From NCBI GenBank assembly GCA_964497515.1, contig CAZCCV010000009.1, forward strand, positions 14,578 to 78,577: 64,000 bases of DNA, in the 5' to 3' direction. The DNA comes from CAZCCV01 sp964497515. GTDB taxonomy: Bacteria > Armatimonadota > UBA5829 > DTLH01. The translations under genes and the position numbers were made by a program. The notes below the pieces were generated by a model. That model was given only the letters and a program-made list of their open reading frames with translations, ran no database searches and was not told the origin of the DNA. Shown here piece after piece: positions 36,290 through 45,338 of this stretch. Numbering within the stretch: position 1 is the stretch's first letter; every line of letters begins with the position of its first letter.

Positions 36290-36843
36290 TACCTGAGATA
36301 ATCAAGGACACCGAGCATAGAATGACCAGGACTGTGGAAGCCGCTCAACACGATTTCTCGACGATCCGTACAGGGCGAGCAAATCCACTGATTCTCGAAG
36401 GAGTACAGGTAGATTGCTACGGCAGCAAGATGCCTATCAATCAACTGGCGACTATCTCCGCACCGGAGCCGAGACTACTTGTAATCGCCCCTTGGGACAA
36501 GAGCACCATACCCGCCATCGAAAAAGCCATCACCAACTCAGACGTCGGAATGACGCCGCAGAACGATGGCAATGTGGTGAGATTGAACGTGCCTTACCTT
36601 ACCGAAGAGCGGCGCAAAGAGATGATCAAAATGCTACACAAGAAGGCCGAAGAGCACAAGGTAGCAGTTCGAAATGTCCGCAGAGACGCAAATGAGCAGC
36701 TAAAGGATCTTGAAAAGAAACACGAGATCTCTGAAGACAACAACAAACGAGGCCAGGAACAGGTACAAAAACTGACCGACAAGTACATCGAGCAGATCGA
36801 CAAGCTTTCTCAGACAAAGGAAGCTGAATTGATGGAAGTCTAA
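36286..36843 (+). CDS. frr: Ribosome recycling factor
   Basis: A 185-residue factor that splits post-termination ribosomes with EF-G. Signatures are [23 protein letters not shown], the hinge region, and the C-terminal helices RREMIKML-type / [11 protein letters not shown]. It begins with GTG at 36286 inside the pyrH stop region. A terminator-like hairpin follows, closing the translation-gene part of this locus. Confidence 0.97.
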   Translation: MIPEIIKDTEHRMTRTVEAAQHDFSTIRTGRANPLILEGVQVDCYGSKMPINQLATISAPEPRLLVIAPWDKSTIPAIEKAITNSDVGMTPQNDGNVVRLNVPYLTEERRKEMIKMLHKKAEEHKVAVRNVRRDANEQLKDLEKKHEISEDNNKRGQEQVQKLTDKYIEQIDKLSQTKEAELMEV

Positions 36844-36867
36844 GAATCAACCATTTGTTGGTTAGCG

Positions 36868-36906
36868 GCCGTCAGTCGGAATTAAACAGTCTGACTGGCG
36901 GCTTTT
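36868..36906 (+). terminator. Terminator-like hairpin between frr and uppS
   Basis: A 10-bp stem (GCCGTCAGTC / GACTGGCGGC, one wobble) is followed by TTTT. The uppS start is only 20 bp further on, so it may reduce rather than stop transcription into the isoprenoid genes. Confidence 0.7.
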
Positions 36907-36925
36907 CTAATAAGAGGATCGCTAA

Positions 36926-37654
36926 GTGAGCAATCAGTCTGAAACAAAGTGCGCGCCAAAACACGTAGCAGTAATAATGGATGGCAATGGACGTTGGGCA
37001 ACCAGACGCGGGCTGGAACGCATTGAAGGGCATTTCCAGGGATACCGGGCGTTGAAGCGATTCGTGGAATTCGCACCCGATTTCGGAATAGAAATCGTTA
37101 CCGCGTACGGATTTTCAACGGAAAACTGGCACCGCCCCAAAGAAGAGACAGACGCGCTGATGCAACTAATTGCGGAAGCTGCCCATCGTGAAGCTGAAAG
37201 CCTGCACGAGCAAGGCGTAAAAATGATAATAAGTGGGCGACTGTCGGAACTCCCTGAGCATACCAGAATCGCGCTCTCTCACGATATGGAGCTCACAAAG
37301 GACAATACGAAACTCACTCTAAACCTCGCTATAAACTACGGTGGGCGGGCTGAAATAGCCGACGCTGCTAAGGCGATTGCGCGACGAGTCGAAAATGGAG
37401 AGATCGACCCTGAATCGGTGGATGAGGAGCTTTTCGCAGCGCATCTCTATGCCCCTGGGCTCCCCGACCCCGACCTGCTGATACGCACTGCAAACGAGAT
37501 GAGAATAAGCAATTTTCTGCTGTGGGAGATCGCCTACAGCGAGATATACGTTACAGAAAAGCTATGGCCCGACTTTGACAGTGATGAATTGGCCAAAGCG
37601 ATCGAGGTTTATCAGGGTAGAACGCGGAAGTTCGGAACGGTAGTTGAACAATGA
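36926..37654 (+). CDS. uppS: Undecaprenyl diphosphate synthase (cis-prenyltransferase)
   Basis: A 242-residue enzyme that elongates farnesyl diphosphate to the C55 lipid carrier for cell wall synthesis. HVAVIMDGNGRWATRRG holds the diphosphate-binding Asp, YGFSTENWHRP and the C-terminal DLLIRTANEMRISNFLLWEIAYSE (in parts) are conserved. It starts with GTG, GAGG 8 nt upstream. The end overlaps dxr by 4 nt. The cdsA gene, often found between uppS and dxr, is absent. Confidence 0.97.
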   Translation: MSNQSETKCAPKHVAVIMDGNGRWATRRGLERIEGHFQGYRALKRFVEFAPDFGIEIVTAYGFSTENWHRPKEETDALMQLIAEAAHREAESLHEQGVKMIISGRLSELPEHTRIALSHDMELTKDNTKLTLNLAINYGGRAEIADAAKAIARRVENGEIDPESVDEELFAAHLYAPGLPDPDLLIRTANEMRISNFLLWEIAYSEIYVTEKLWPDFDSDELAKAIEVYQGRTRKFGTVVEQ

Positions 37655-38826
37655 AGAAGCGAATATCTGTGCTGGGATCAACTGGATCGATCGGAACGCA
37701 GGTGCTGGATGTAGCCGAACGATTGCCCGAAAGCATTGAAATAACAGCACTCGCAGCGCACTCAAATGTTAAACTGTTGGCAGAGCAGGCGCTGAAGTTT
37801 CAGCCAAAACTGGTAACAATTGGTAAGACAGAGCTTGAGAAGGAACTGAAGGAACTGCTGGCAGGCACTGATACCGAGGTAACATCCGGAGACGAAGGCT
37901 GGCTAAGAGCAGCGACAGAGCAGGATGCCGACCAAGTTGTCGTTTCGGTGGCGGGGACTCCAGGACTTCTTCCGACACTGGCAGCGATCGACGCAGGCAA
38001 AGAGATAGCACTTGCCAGCAAAGAGGTGCTAGTCTGTGCTGGCGAAATTGTGAGTGCGCGAGCTGCTGAGAAGGGTGTAAATATCCTTCCCATCGACAGC
38101 GAACATTCCGCAATATTCCAATGTCTGAATGGCGAAAATGCCAAATCGATAGAGAAGCTATACCTTACCGCCTCAGGCGGCCCATTTCGCAATGTATCAA
38201 GCGAGGAAATGGCAAAAGTTACACCTGCGCGCGCCCTTGACCACCCTACGTGGCGAATGGGTCGAAAGGTTACGATAGACTCGGCAACACTGATGAACAA
38301 GGGTCTGGAAATAATCGAGGCGCGATGGTTGTTTGGCGTTGAAGCAAACGATATTGAGGTGGTCGTCCATCCTAAGAGCATCGTGCACTCTATGGTAATG
38401 TTTAGAGACGGCTCAGTAATCGCACAACTCGGATTGCCAGATATGAGGCTACCGATTCAATATGCTCTTCTTTATCCTGAAAGGTATGACTCACGACTGC
38501 CGCGGGTAGATATTCTAGAGGTAGGTTCGCTTGAGTTCTTTCCACCGGACTATACGAAGTTTCCGGCGCTCGAATTGGCTCGGGCAGCCGTAAATGCTGG
38601 CGGAACGATGCCTGCCGTTATGAATGCGGCTGATGAGGTCGCAGTAGGATTATTTTTGACCGGAAAAACCGGTTTTCTTGACATAGCAAAGCTGGTAGAA
38701 CGCACAATGCAGTCCCATAACCCAGTGCAGCAACCTTCGCTGGAAGATATTCTGGCGGCAGACGCTTGGGCAAGGGAGACTACGCGAAGCTTTGTTGGAG
38801 GAACGGATAATGGCTCATATATTTAA
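37651..38826 (+). CDS. dxr: 1-deoxy-D-xylulose 5-phosphate reductoisomerase
   Basis: A 391-residue NADPH-dependent enzyme making 2-C-methyl-D-erythritol 4-phosphate, the committed step of the MEP isoprenoid pathway. LGSTGSIGTQVLDV is the NADPH loop, PIDSEHSAIFQCL and ASGGPF the catalytic region, and VTIDSATLMNKGLE a conserved core. It overlaps uppS by 4 nt and its 3' end overlaps the rseP start. With ispG nearby it supplies precursors used by uppS. Confidence 0.97.
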   Translation: MKKRISVLGSTGSIGTQVLDVAERLPESIEITALAAHSNVKLLAEQALKFQPKLVTIGKTELEKELKELLAGTDTEVTSGDEGWLRAATEQDADQVVVSVAGTPGLLPTLAAIDAGKEIALASKEVLVCAGEIVSARAAEKGVNILPIDSEHSAIFQCLNGENAKSIEKLYLTASGGPFRNVSSEEMAKVTPARALDHPTWRMGRKVTIDSATLMNKGLEIIEARWLFGVEANDIEVVVHPKSIVHSMVMFRDGSVIAQLGLPDMRLPIQYALLYPERYDSRLPRVDILEVGSLEFFPPDYTKFPALELARAAVNAGGTMPAVMNAADEVAVGLFLTGKTGFLDIAKLVERTMQSHNPVQQPSLEDILAADAWARETTRSFVGGTDNGSYI

Positions 38827-39910
38827 TACCGCTGTAGTATTTGCCGTGGTACTTGGCGTCCTTGTAGTTGTCCATGAGCTTGGTCACTATTGGATGGCAA
38901 AACGAGTAGGTATGAAGGTTCACGAGTTTGCATTCGGATTCGGGCCGAGAATTGCAGGACTGTTCAAACGTGGCGATACACAGTTCAACGTCAGAGCGAT
39001 TCCTCTGGGAGGATTTGTGAGCATTGCCGGAATGGATCCAAACGAGGAGAACATGGAGGGAGGTTTCAACTCGAAGCCAATCTCTGCGAGAGCCCTGGTA
39101 ATTCTAGCAGGCCCAGTTATGAGCCTGTTACTTGGATATGTGGTTTTCCTGTTGATTGGGTTTGTTTGGGGATTTCCTACAGATAGAACACTGGTTGCAC
39201 AGGTCGAACCTAACAGTCCGGCACAGAGATCTGGACTTTGCAAGGGTGACGTTATCTATGGGCTGAATGGCAAACATCTTGACACAGAGCAACTGGTAAA
39301 AGCCATCCATGAGAGTCCTGAAAAAGAAGCAGTCCTGCTGGTTCAAAGAAATGGTAAAGAGATCACCATCAAAGCCACTCCTGAACTGAAACCTAATCCC
39401 ATTCTTGAACAGGTGACCCCGGAAAAGCGTGCAGAACTACTACGTGATCCAGAGTTCAACAGAAATGTGGGTTTGCTGGGATTCAAACCAGCATCGCAAC
39501 TGGAACGAACCAGTGTAATCATGTCGATCATGAAAGGCACAATACAGAGCTACGAGGCAGCTCGAGCGATAATCCTCACCTTCGCAAGTTGGTCGAAAGT
39601 AAAAGAGGGTGTTGGCGGAATCGTGGCGATTGCGTACGTAACAAACGATATGGTGAAAGCCGGCACAAGAGCAGTATTTGTTGAATTGGCACTACTGTCG
39701 GTTATGCTGGGGATTCTCAATCTGGTTCCTTGGCCTGTGCTCGACGGTGGACATATTCTGTATCTGATCATCGAAAAGATACGTGGCAAGAAGATGAGAG
39801 CTGAAAACTGGTATGCAATCCAGTTGGCTGGGATGGGCGTGCTGATCTTCCTGGCGATTCTTCTGGTATATGTAGATATTTCCAGAATCGCCGGTGGGAA
39901 GTTCTTCTAA
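38810..39910 (+). CDS. rseP: Site-2 intramembrane zinc protease (RseP/RasP)
   Basis: A 366-residue membrane metalloprotease of family M50 that cuts transmembrane substrates such as anti-sigma factors. The zinc site HELGH is at 22-26 in the first helix, and the third ligand is in NLVPWPVLDGGHILYLI near the C-terminus. One PDZ domain (VAQVEPNSPAQRSGLCKGDVIYGLNG) lies between. The start is the ATG at 38810 with GGAGG 8 nt upstream, inside the dxr 3' end. No sigma or anti-sigma gene is nearby. Confidence 0.95.
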   Translation: MAHIFNTAVVFAVVLGVLVVVHELGHYWMAKRVGMKVHEFAFGFGPRIAGLFKRGDTQFNVRAIPLGGFVSIAGMDPNEENMEGGFNSKPISARALVILAGPVMSLLLGYVVFLLIGFVWGFPTDRTLVAQVEPNSPAQRSGLCKGDVIYGLNGKHLDTEQLVKAIHESPEKEAVLLVQRNGKEITIKATPELKPNPILEQVTPEKRAELLRDPEFNRNVGLLGFKPASQLERTSVIMSIMKGTIQSYEAARAIILTFASWSKVKEGVGGIVAIAYVTNDMVKAGTRAVFVELALLSVMLGILNLVPWPVLDGGHILYLIIEKIRGKKMRAENWYAIQLAGMGVLIFLAILLVYVDISRIAGGKFF

Positions 39911-39917
39911 TAGGGAT

Positions 39918-40976
39918 ATGCAGCGAAAACAGACCAGACCAGTGAGAGTCGGAAGCGTTATAATCGGCGGTGATGCCCCGATTGCAATTCAGTCGATGAC
40001 CACAACCGACACGCGCGACGTGGCATCTACGGTGGCGCAGATTCATCAACTTGAGAATGCCGGGTGTGAAATCGTCCGTGTGGCAGTTCCTGATGAGGCC
40101 GCTGCAGCAGCTCTGGGAGATATCAAGCGCCAGATTCACATTCCTCTGGTCGCCGACATCCACTTCAATCATCAGTTCGCACTAACCGCGCTAAAGGCCG
40201 GCGTAGATAAACTTCGCATCAACCCGGGAAATATCGGCTCACGCGACCGGGTAGAGGCTGTAGCATCGGCAGCCGCAGAGCGCAATGTGCCTATTAGGAT
40301 CGGCGCTAATGTGGGCTCGATAGACAAAAAGCGGTATGGTGAACCCTCACCTGAGACCCTCGCAGCAAGTGCTCTCGACCAAGTGAAAATACTGGAGGAT
40401 GTAGGGTTCGAGGATATTGTTTTATCGCTTAAGGCGTTCGACGTGCCGCTCACGGTTGAAGCATATCGAATCGTCTCTCAAGCCGTCCCCTACCCGCTTC
40501 ATCTCGGCATAACCGAATCTGGTTTGCCTTGGGAGGGAACGATACGGTCTGCTGTAGGAATCGGAGCACTGCTTGCGGAAGGAATTGGGGACACTCTGCG
40601 GGTATCGTTGACAGGTGATCCGATTGAAGAAGTAATCGTTGGAGCCGAGATTCTCTCTGCACTAAATTTGCGGTCGAAGCCATACACTATAGTGTCGTGT
40701 CCGACGTGTGGTCGGTGCGAGATCGACCTGAAAGAGATAGCCAATGAGGTCAGACAGCGGCTTGCACAAACGCCACCATCACGCCCGATGAAAATTGCGG
40801 TTATGGGGTGCGTTGTAAACGGTCCCGGAGAAGCCGAGATGGCCGATGTGGGAATAGCGGGTGGAGCTGGAATCGGTCTGATCTTCGCTAGAGGCAAGAT
40901 GCTGCGCAGGGTGCCCGAAACCCAGTTGGTAGATGAGTTAATGAAGGAAATCAAAGAGATTGAGCATAATACGTAA
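39918..40976 (+). CDS. ispG: 4-hydroxy-3-methylbut-2-en-1-yl diphosphate synthase
   Basis: A 352-residue [4Fe-4S] enzyme of the MEP pathway. The N-terminus RKQTRPVRVGSVIIGG and IQSMTTTDTRD are standard. The cluster ligands lie in the C-terminal domain in SCPTCGRCEIDL and MGCVVNGPGEA. It is the short two-domain bacterial type. The ATG at 39918 lies 8 bp after rseP ends and has only a weak AGGG site; an upstream GTG would overlap rseP. Confidence 0.96.
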   Translation: MQRKQTRPVRVGSVIIGGDAPIAIQSMTTTDTRDVASTVAQIHQLENAGCEIVRVAVPDEAAAAALGDIKRQIHIPLVADIHFNHQFALTALKAGVDKLRINPGNIGSRDRVEAVASAAAERNVPIRIGANVGSIDKKRYGEPSPETLAASALDQVKILEDVGFEDIVLSLKAFDVPLTVEAYRIVSQAVPYPLHLGITESGLPWEGTIRSAVGIGALLAEGIGDTLRVSLTGDPIEEVIVGAEILSALNLRSKPYTIVSCPTCGRCEIDLKEIANEVRQRLAQTPPSRPMKIAVMGCVVNGPGEAEMADVGIAGGAGIGLIFARGKMLRRVPETQLVDELMKEIKEIEHNT

Positions 40977-41415
40977 GGCAAGAGTTGAAGACGTAGCGGT
41001 AATGCAGAAGCTCGTAAACGGTTTTGCGGACCGCGGCGAGATGCTGTATCGGTCGCTAAATGATATATATGAAAACATCAGAGACTACAACATAGTTGAA
41101 GTGAACGGTGAAATCGTAGGCTGCTGTGCGCTGCACGTTAGCTGGGGTGACCTAGCAGAAATCAAGTCGCTGGCTGTTGCCGAAGAGTTCCACGGTCAGG
41201 GATGGGGCAAGATGCTAATCGAGAAGTGTATCGAGGAAGCTCGTGAACTCGGTGTGCCGCAAGTCTTTGCGCTGACTTACAGGCCCACTTTCTTCGAACG
41301 CATGGGTTTCAGCAGAATAGATAAGAACGATTTACCACGCAAGATATGGTCTGAGTGCATCAACTGCCCAAAGTATCCGGACTGCGGCGAAGAAGCGTTG
41401 ACAAGAGACGTTTAA
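40960..41415 (+). CDS. GNAT acetyltransferase, ArgA-like (short N-acetylglutamate synthase)
   Basis: A 151-residue single-domain GNAT enzyme. The acetyl-CoA loop is LAVAEEFHGQGWGKMLIEKC. The whole pattern, including the Cys-containing tail KIWSECINCPKYPDCGEEAL, matches the short ArgA-like acetyltransferases that make N-acetylglutamate for arginine synthesis in many bacteria. The TTG at 40960 overlaps the end of ispG by 17 bp and gives MSIIRKARVEDV, a proper family start. No other arginine genes are near. Confidence 0.8.
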   Translation: MSIIRKARVEDVAVMQKLVNGFADRGEMLYRSLNDIYENIRDYNIVEVNGEIVGCCALHVSWGDLAEIKSLAVAEEFHGQGWGKMLIEKCIEEARELGVPQVFALTYRPTFFERMGFSRIDKNDLPRKIWSECINCPKYPDCGEEALTRDV

Positions 41416-41452
41416 GCAGGAATGGATTCCTTTCTCTTGATATCGCTTGACA

Positions 41453-42001
41453 ATGGCTGCCGGCAAGAAGATCGGTAAGGCGCCTTTCAGCGCAGTAGAG
41501 AGTGAAATGAAATACTACTTTGCTACAGTAGAGACCCCTATTGGTTGGCTGACAGTTATCGGAAGCAACGATAAACTGGTCGAAATCAACTGGCCAAAGC
41601 CCACTAAAGAGGCCGCACTGGCCGAGATTTCCAGGGATATGACCGAGTCGAAGGAAAAACTAGGCGAACTCGTGAATCGCCTGCGTCTCTATTTCAATGG
41701 GGAGCGTGTAGATTTCTCGGATGTAGGTGTTTCTTTCGACCATATGGGCGCGTTTGAGCAGCGAGTACTCCGAGAGACAATGAAGATTCCATACGGTAGG
41801 CTTACTACCTATGGAGCGCTGGCGGTTGCGGCAGGATCGCCTAGGGCAGCAAGGGCGGTTGGAAACACTATGCGCAAGAACCCGCTTCCGATCGTAGTGC
41901 CCTGCCACAGGGTGGTGCACAGCGACGGAGGTCTCGGCGGCTATGCCGGCGGGCTGCATATTAAGCGTATGTTACTTGATCTGGAGGGTGCAAGTCTGTG
42001 A
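41453..42001 (+). CDS. ogt: Methylated-DNA--protein-cysteine methyltransferase
   Basis: A 182-residue suicide enzyme that removes alkyl groups from O6 of guanine. The acceptor Cys151 is in VVPCHRVV, the helix-turn-helix arginine region is IPYGRLTTYGALA, and SPRAARAVGNTM is conserved. The start is unsure: no good ribosome binding site precedes the ATG at 41453, and the ATG at 41507 would give the more usual MKYYFATVETPIGWL. The stop overlaps the next gene (GTGA). Confidence 0.93.
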   Translation: MAAGKKIGKAPFSAVESEMKYYFATVETPIGWLTVIGSNDKLVEINWPKPTKEAALAEISRDMTESKEKLGELVNRLRLYFNGERVDFSDVGVSFDHMGAFEQRVLRETMKIPYGRLTTYGALAVAAGSPRAARAVGNTMRKNPLPIVVPCHRVVHSDGGLGGYAGGLHIKRMLLDLEGASL

Positions 42002-42393
42002 ATGTGCTTGTCAGGTGGATAGTTGCGGCGATTGCCGTTTGGCTTGCTGTGTGGCTGGGCGATAAGATAGGGATCGGGCTCGAATGGATGGGCTTCGGCA
42101 AAGCGTTGATCTTTGTGCTGGTACTTGCACTGTTAAATACCCTTGTTCGCCCAATAGTGCTGATTCTGATTAATCTGTTCGCAATGCCACTGAACTGCCT
42201 TACAATGGGGCTGTTTGGATTAGTGTCTGCGCTGATTTTGAACGTGCTGTTCTTCTGGTGGGCGGCCAACCTGACCGGTGGGCTTAAAGTGGATGGCTTC
42301 CTGGCAGCATTTTTCGGATCGGTAGTCGTCAGTGTGGCAAGCGGTGCCATTAGCGGCCTTGCCTGCAAAGCAACGCAACCAAGAGAGAATTAG
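41998..42393 (+). CDS. Small membrane protein of the phage-holin-4 (COG1950) superfamily
   Basis: A 131-residue protein with four membrane helices and the conserved LLNTLVRPIVLILINLFAMPLN block of this family. The name comes from similarity to holins, but chromosomal members like this are common in bacteria, and their function is not established. It starts with a GTG overlapping the ogt stop and ends with TAGTG shared with rapZ. There are no phage genes around it. Confidence 0.8.
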   Translation: MNVLVRWIVAAIAVWLAVWLGDKIGIGLEWMGFGKALIFVLVLALLNTLVRPIVLILINLFAMPLNCLTMGLFGLVSALILNVLFFWWAANLTGGLKVDGFLAAFFGSVVVSVASGAISGLACKATQPREN

Positions 42394-43283
42394 TGAAAAC
42401 AGAGAGACAGCTTGTAGTCGTAACAGGGATGTCTGGGGCGGGAAAGACTCTCGCGATCCGCACTTTTGAGGATCTCAACTATTTCTGCATCGACAATCTT
42501 CCGCCGGATCTACTTACAAACGTAGTAAACCTGTGGAAGAAATCCGGAGCCAGCTTAGAGGATCTGGCCATAGTAGTAGACATTCGCACCGGGCAGTTCT
42601 TTGGTGACTTCCTGGAAGCATATCAGGAACTCGCCATCACCAGTGTGGAAGGCTATGGGCGTGCGAAAATTCTGTTTCTGGACGCCTCCGATCCGGTGTT
42701 GATACGCCGTTTCAAAGAGACCAGAAGAAAACACCCGCTCGTGAACGAATCGAGAGGGATTCTCGATAGTATCAAAGAAGAGCGCAGACTCCTCGCTGAC
42801 ATCAAAGAGAAAGCCGACAAAATCGTCGACACATCTAACCTCGAACCAGAGGGGCTGCGAAGGGAGATCCGACAGTATTTCGGCCAGAAGGACGTGCAGC
42901 AGGGGATGGTCATAACTGTTGCATCTTTCGGCTACAAGTATGGAATACCTCTCGACGCCGACCTTGTATTTGATGTGCGATTTTTGGCAAACCCATATTG
43001 GGTGGAGAGTCTGTCTAAACTGGATGGAACTCACCAGGAAGTGCGGCACTATGTGTTGTCGGATCCGCTTACAGAGCCGCTTATGGAGCGACTCTCTAAC
43101 CTGGTAGAGTTCTCGATTCCTCAGTATGAAAAAGAGGGCAAGGCGTATCTGACGATAGCTATCGGCTGCACCGGCGGCAGACACAGGTCGGTGGTTGTTG
43201 CAAGTGAACTGGCTAGATATCTGGATGTCAGAGGTTTTCGGGTGGTAGTAGAGCACAGGGACTGCCCTAAGGACAACCGCTGA
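42393..43283 (+). CDS. rapZ: RNase adapter/nucleotide-binding protein RapZ (YvcJ)
   Basis: A 296-residue P-loop protein. The Walker A GMSGAGKT is at 12-19, CIDNLPPDLL is conserved, and the C-terminal domain has the TIAIGCTGGRHRSVV segment. In E. coli RapZ guides RNase E to the GlmZ RNA, while in Gram-positives YvcJ links to competence. The pairing with yvcK directly downstream is conserved widely. It begins with GTG overlapping the previous stop. Confidence 0.95.
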   Translation: MKTERQLVVVTGMSGAGKTLAIRTFEDLNYFCIDNLPPDLLTNVVNLWKKSGASLEDLAIVVDIRTGQFFGDFLEAYQELAITSVEGYGRAKILFLDASDPVLIRRFKETRRKHPLVNESRGILDSIKEERRLLADIKEKADKIVDTSNLEPEGLRREIRQYFGQKDVQQGMVITVASFGYKYGIPLDADLVFDVRFLANPYWVESLSKLDGTHQEVRHYVLSDPLTEPLMERLSNLVEFSIPQYEKEGKAYLTIAIGCTGGRHRSVVVASELARYLDVRGFRVVVEHRDCPKDNR

Positions 43284-43302
43284 GAGCGGCTCGATAGACA
43301 TT

Positions 43303-44589
43303 ATGTGGAGTTCCATCAAATGGCTGTACCCGGGTATGCGGGTCAAACGATGGCTGCTGCTGGTTCCGGTTGGAGCCTTTGCCATAGTTGTGGGGGTAGC
43401 GTTACTTGCTAATGTAGCGGTAATTGACTATCTGGATTCTATCGCCCGTTTTTCGTTGACTCATTTCGGACTGAACCTCAGACAGCCGGCAGCGTTGTTG
43501 ACTATCAGTATCGCGCTGATGCTGCTCGGACTGCTTCTTATATTCGTCGCACTTAGGCAGGTAATCCGCTCGATAGTGAGTGTTGTAGACCCTGAAGCAC
43601 GCGACCAGTTAGCAAACGTCATCTTCAAGAAGCGCTATCTAGCTCAGGGGCGGCGCATAGTTGTGATAGGCGGCGGAACGGGTCTTTCCACGATGCTAAG
43701 AGGTCTCAAGCAGTACTCCAGCAACATCACGGCAATAGTCGCTGTAACTGACGATGGTGGGAGTTCTGGCGTGCTGCGACGTGAACTCGGCGTGTTGCCA
43801 CCTGGCGATATTCGCAACTGCATAGTCGCACTCGCTGACGAGGAACCTCTTATGACCGAACTGTTGCAGTATCGGTTCAATGGAGGCACTGGCTCGCTGC
43901 AAGGGCACTCTTTTGGAAACCTCCTGATTGCAGCGATGACCAATATAACTGGCGATTTCGAGCGTGCCGTCACAGAAACGAGTAATATCCTGGCTATCAG
44001 AGGGCGAGTGCTGCCAGCAACCACTGATAATGTTCAACTCCACGCCGAGCTGGCAGATGGCTCGCTTGTAGATGGTGAGACTAGTATTGTAGAATCTGGC
44101 AAACCTATCCGACATATATTTATGACGCCAGCCGATGCAAAACCGCTGGATGAAGCTATAGATGCTGTTCTTTATGCCGATGTAATCGTTATAGGACCCG
44201 GAAGCGTTTACACTAGTGTAGTGCCTCCGCTGCTCGTAAAAGGCGTTGTCGATGCGATTGCAGAATCGGGTGCCGCCAAGATATATGTATGCAACGTGAT
44301 GACCCAGCCTGGTGAGACAGATGGCTTCACAGCTTCGGAGCACGTAAGCGCAGTTGCGAATCATTGCAGCAAAAAGATATTCAATTATGTTCTTGTTAAC
44401 CGACAGATACCCAGGCCGGACTTGCTCGACAAGTACCGCGAGACTAATGCAGAACTCGTGCTGCCTGACACCGACAAGATCAAAGATATGGGCTATAGAG
44501 CGATTGTAGGTGATTTCATCAGCCAGACGGACGTGGTTCGCCACGATCCCGAGCAGCTTGCTAGTGCTATCATCAAGTTGATTGACTAG
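43303..44589 (+). CDS. yvcK: YvcK/CofD-like protein with N-terminal membrane anchor
   Basis: A 428-residue protein. The core from about residue 117 (RRIVVIGGGTGLSTMLRGLKQYSSNITAIVAVTDDGGSSG in parts) is the YvcK UDP-sugar-binding fold, linked with cell wall and gluconeogenic control. It is preceded by about 115 residues with two membrane helices (about 18-38 and 63-84), which the cytosolic Bacillus YvcK lacks. The whiA gene that follows yvcK in Gram-positives is absent here; maf follows instead. Confidence 0.92.
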   Translation: MWSSIKWLYPGMRVKRWLLLVPVGAFAIVVGVALLANVAVIDYLDSIARFSLTHFGLNLRQPAALLTISIALMLLGLLLIFVALRQVIRSIVSVVDPEARDQLANVIFKKRYLAQGRRIVVIGGGTGLSTMLRGLKQYSSNITAIVAVTDDGGSSGVLRRELGVLPPGDIRNCIVALADEEPLMTELLQYRFNGGTGSLQGHSFGNLLIAAMTNITGDFERAVTETSNILAIRGRVLPATTDNVQLHAELADGSLVDGETSIVESGKPIRHIFMTPADAKPLDEAIDAVLYADVIVIGPGSVYTSVVPPLLVKGVVDAIAESGAAKIYVCNVMTQPGETDGFTASEHVSAVANHCSKKIFNYVLVNRQIPRPDLLDKYRETNAELVLPDTDKIKDMGYRAIVGDFISQTDVVRHDPEQLASAIIKLID

Positions 44590-44628
44590 CGGCTTTACAG
44601 TTTCTCTTATGAGCTCTACACTATTGTT

Positions 44629-45222
44629 ATGACTCGACTAATACTAGCTTCAGCTTCACCGAGGCGGAAGGAACTGCTCGCGCTGATATGCAGTCAGTAT
44701 GAAGTAGCCCCATCCAAGTTCGATGAAGGGCAGGTCAGCGATAGTCTTGATCCAGAGGAACGCGTGCTGCAATTGGCAAAAGAAAAGGCCTGTGAAGTCG
44801 CCGACAGCATTACCGATGGTATAGTGATCGGAGCTGATACCGTGGTTGCAATCGACGGTCAGATACTGGGCAAACCGGCAGATGAAGCCGATGCCAGAAG
44901 GATGCTCCGACTGCTATCCGGAAGAATACACAAGGTATATACCGGCGTATGCGTAATAGCAGTGGAAAACGACTATTGTCGCGAGATATTAGATACTGAG
45001 TGCACGGAAGTCTCTTTCTCTGAGTTATCGGACGATGTGATCGACCGTTATATATCGACTGGCGAGCCGCTCGACAAGGCGGGAGGATATGCAATACAGG
45101 GTAAGGGCAGCGTCCTGATAAAGGGGATAAATGGGTGTTATTTCAACGTTGTTGGCCTCCCCATTTACAGGCTCGCGCAGCTTTTGGAAGACATAGGTGT
45201 GGAAACGCTGGACTGCGATTGA
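44629..45222 (+). CDS. maf: Maf-type nucleoside triphosphate pyrophosphatase
   Basis: A 197-residue house-cleaning enzyme that hydrolyses dTTP/UTP or modified nucleotides. The N-terminus LILASASPRRKELL is the signature, GADTVVAIDGQILGKP holds the catalytic Asp region, and GEPLDKAGGYAIQGKGS is conserved. The length is normal. It ends a gene run that starts at 40960; about 116 bp separates it from the TPR gene. Confidence 0.95.
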   Translation: MTRLILASASPRRKELLALICSQYEVAPSKFDEGQVSDSLDPEERVLQLAKEKACEVADSITDGIVIGADTVVAIDGQILGKPADEADARRMLRLLSGRIHKVYTGVCVIAVENDYCREILDTECTEVSFSELSDDVIDRYISTGEPLDKAGGYAIQGKGSVLIKGINGCYFNVVGLPIYRLAQLLEDIGVETLDCD

Positions 45223-45251
45223 TTTCATTGCACACAATAGCCCAGTCATTG

Positions 45252-45287
45252 TATTGCGCAATATCTCAATTAGAATTGTAATATAAT
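45252..45287 (+). promoter_or_regulatory. Possible promoter and palindrome before the TPR gene
   Basis: A perfect TATAAT (45282-45287) lies 51 bp before the start codon in an A/T-rich region. No -35 is clear. A perfect 12-bp palindrome TATTGCGCAATA (45252-45263) lies where a -35 or an operator would be. Confidence 0.45.
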
Positions 45288-45338
45288 GACTATTATTTCG
45301 ACGCTAACTGAACCGAAAAACAGAGAGGAAGTGATAAG

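Noticed and set aside
41998..42393. The holin-like gene as a prophage remnant.
   Set aside because: Its neighbours are housekeeping genes with overlapping ends, and chromosomal copies of this family are common.
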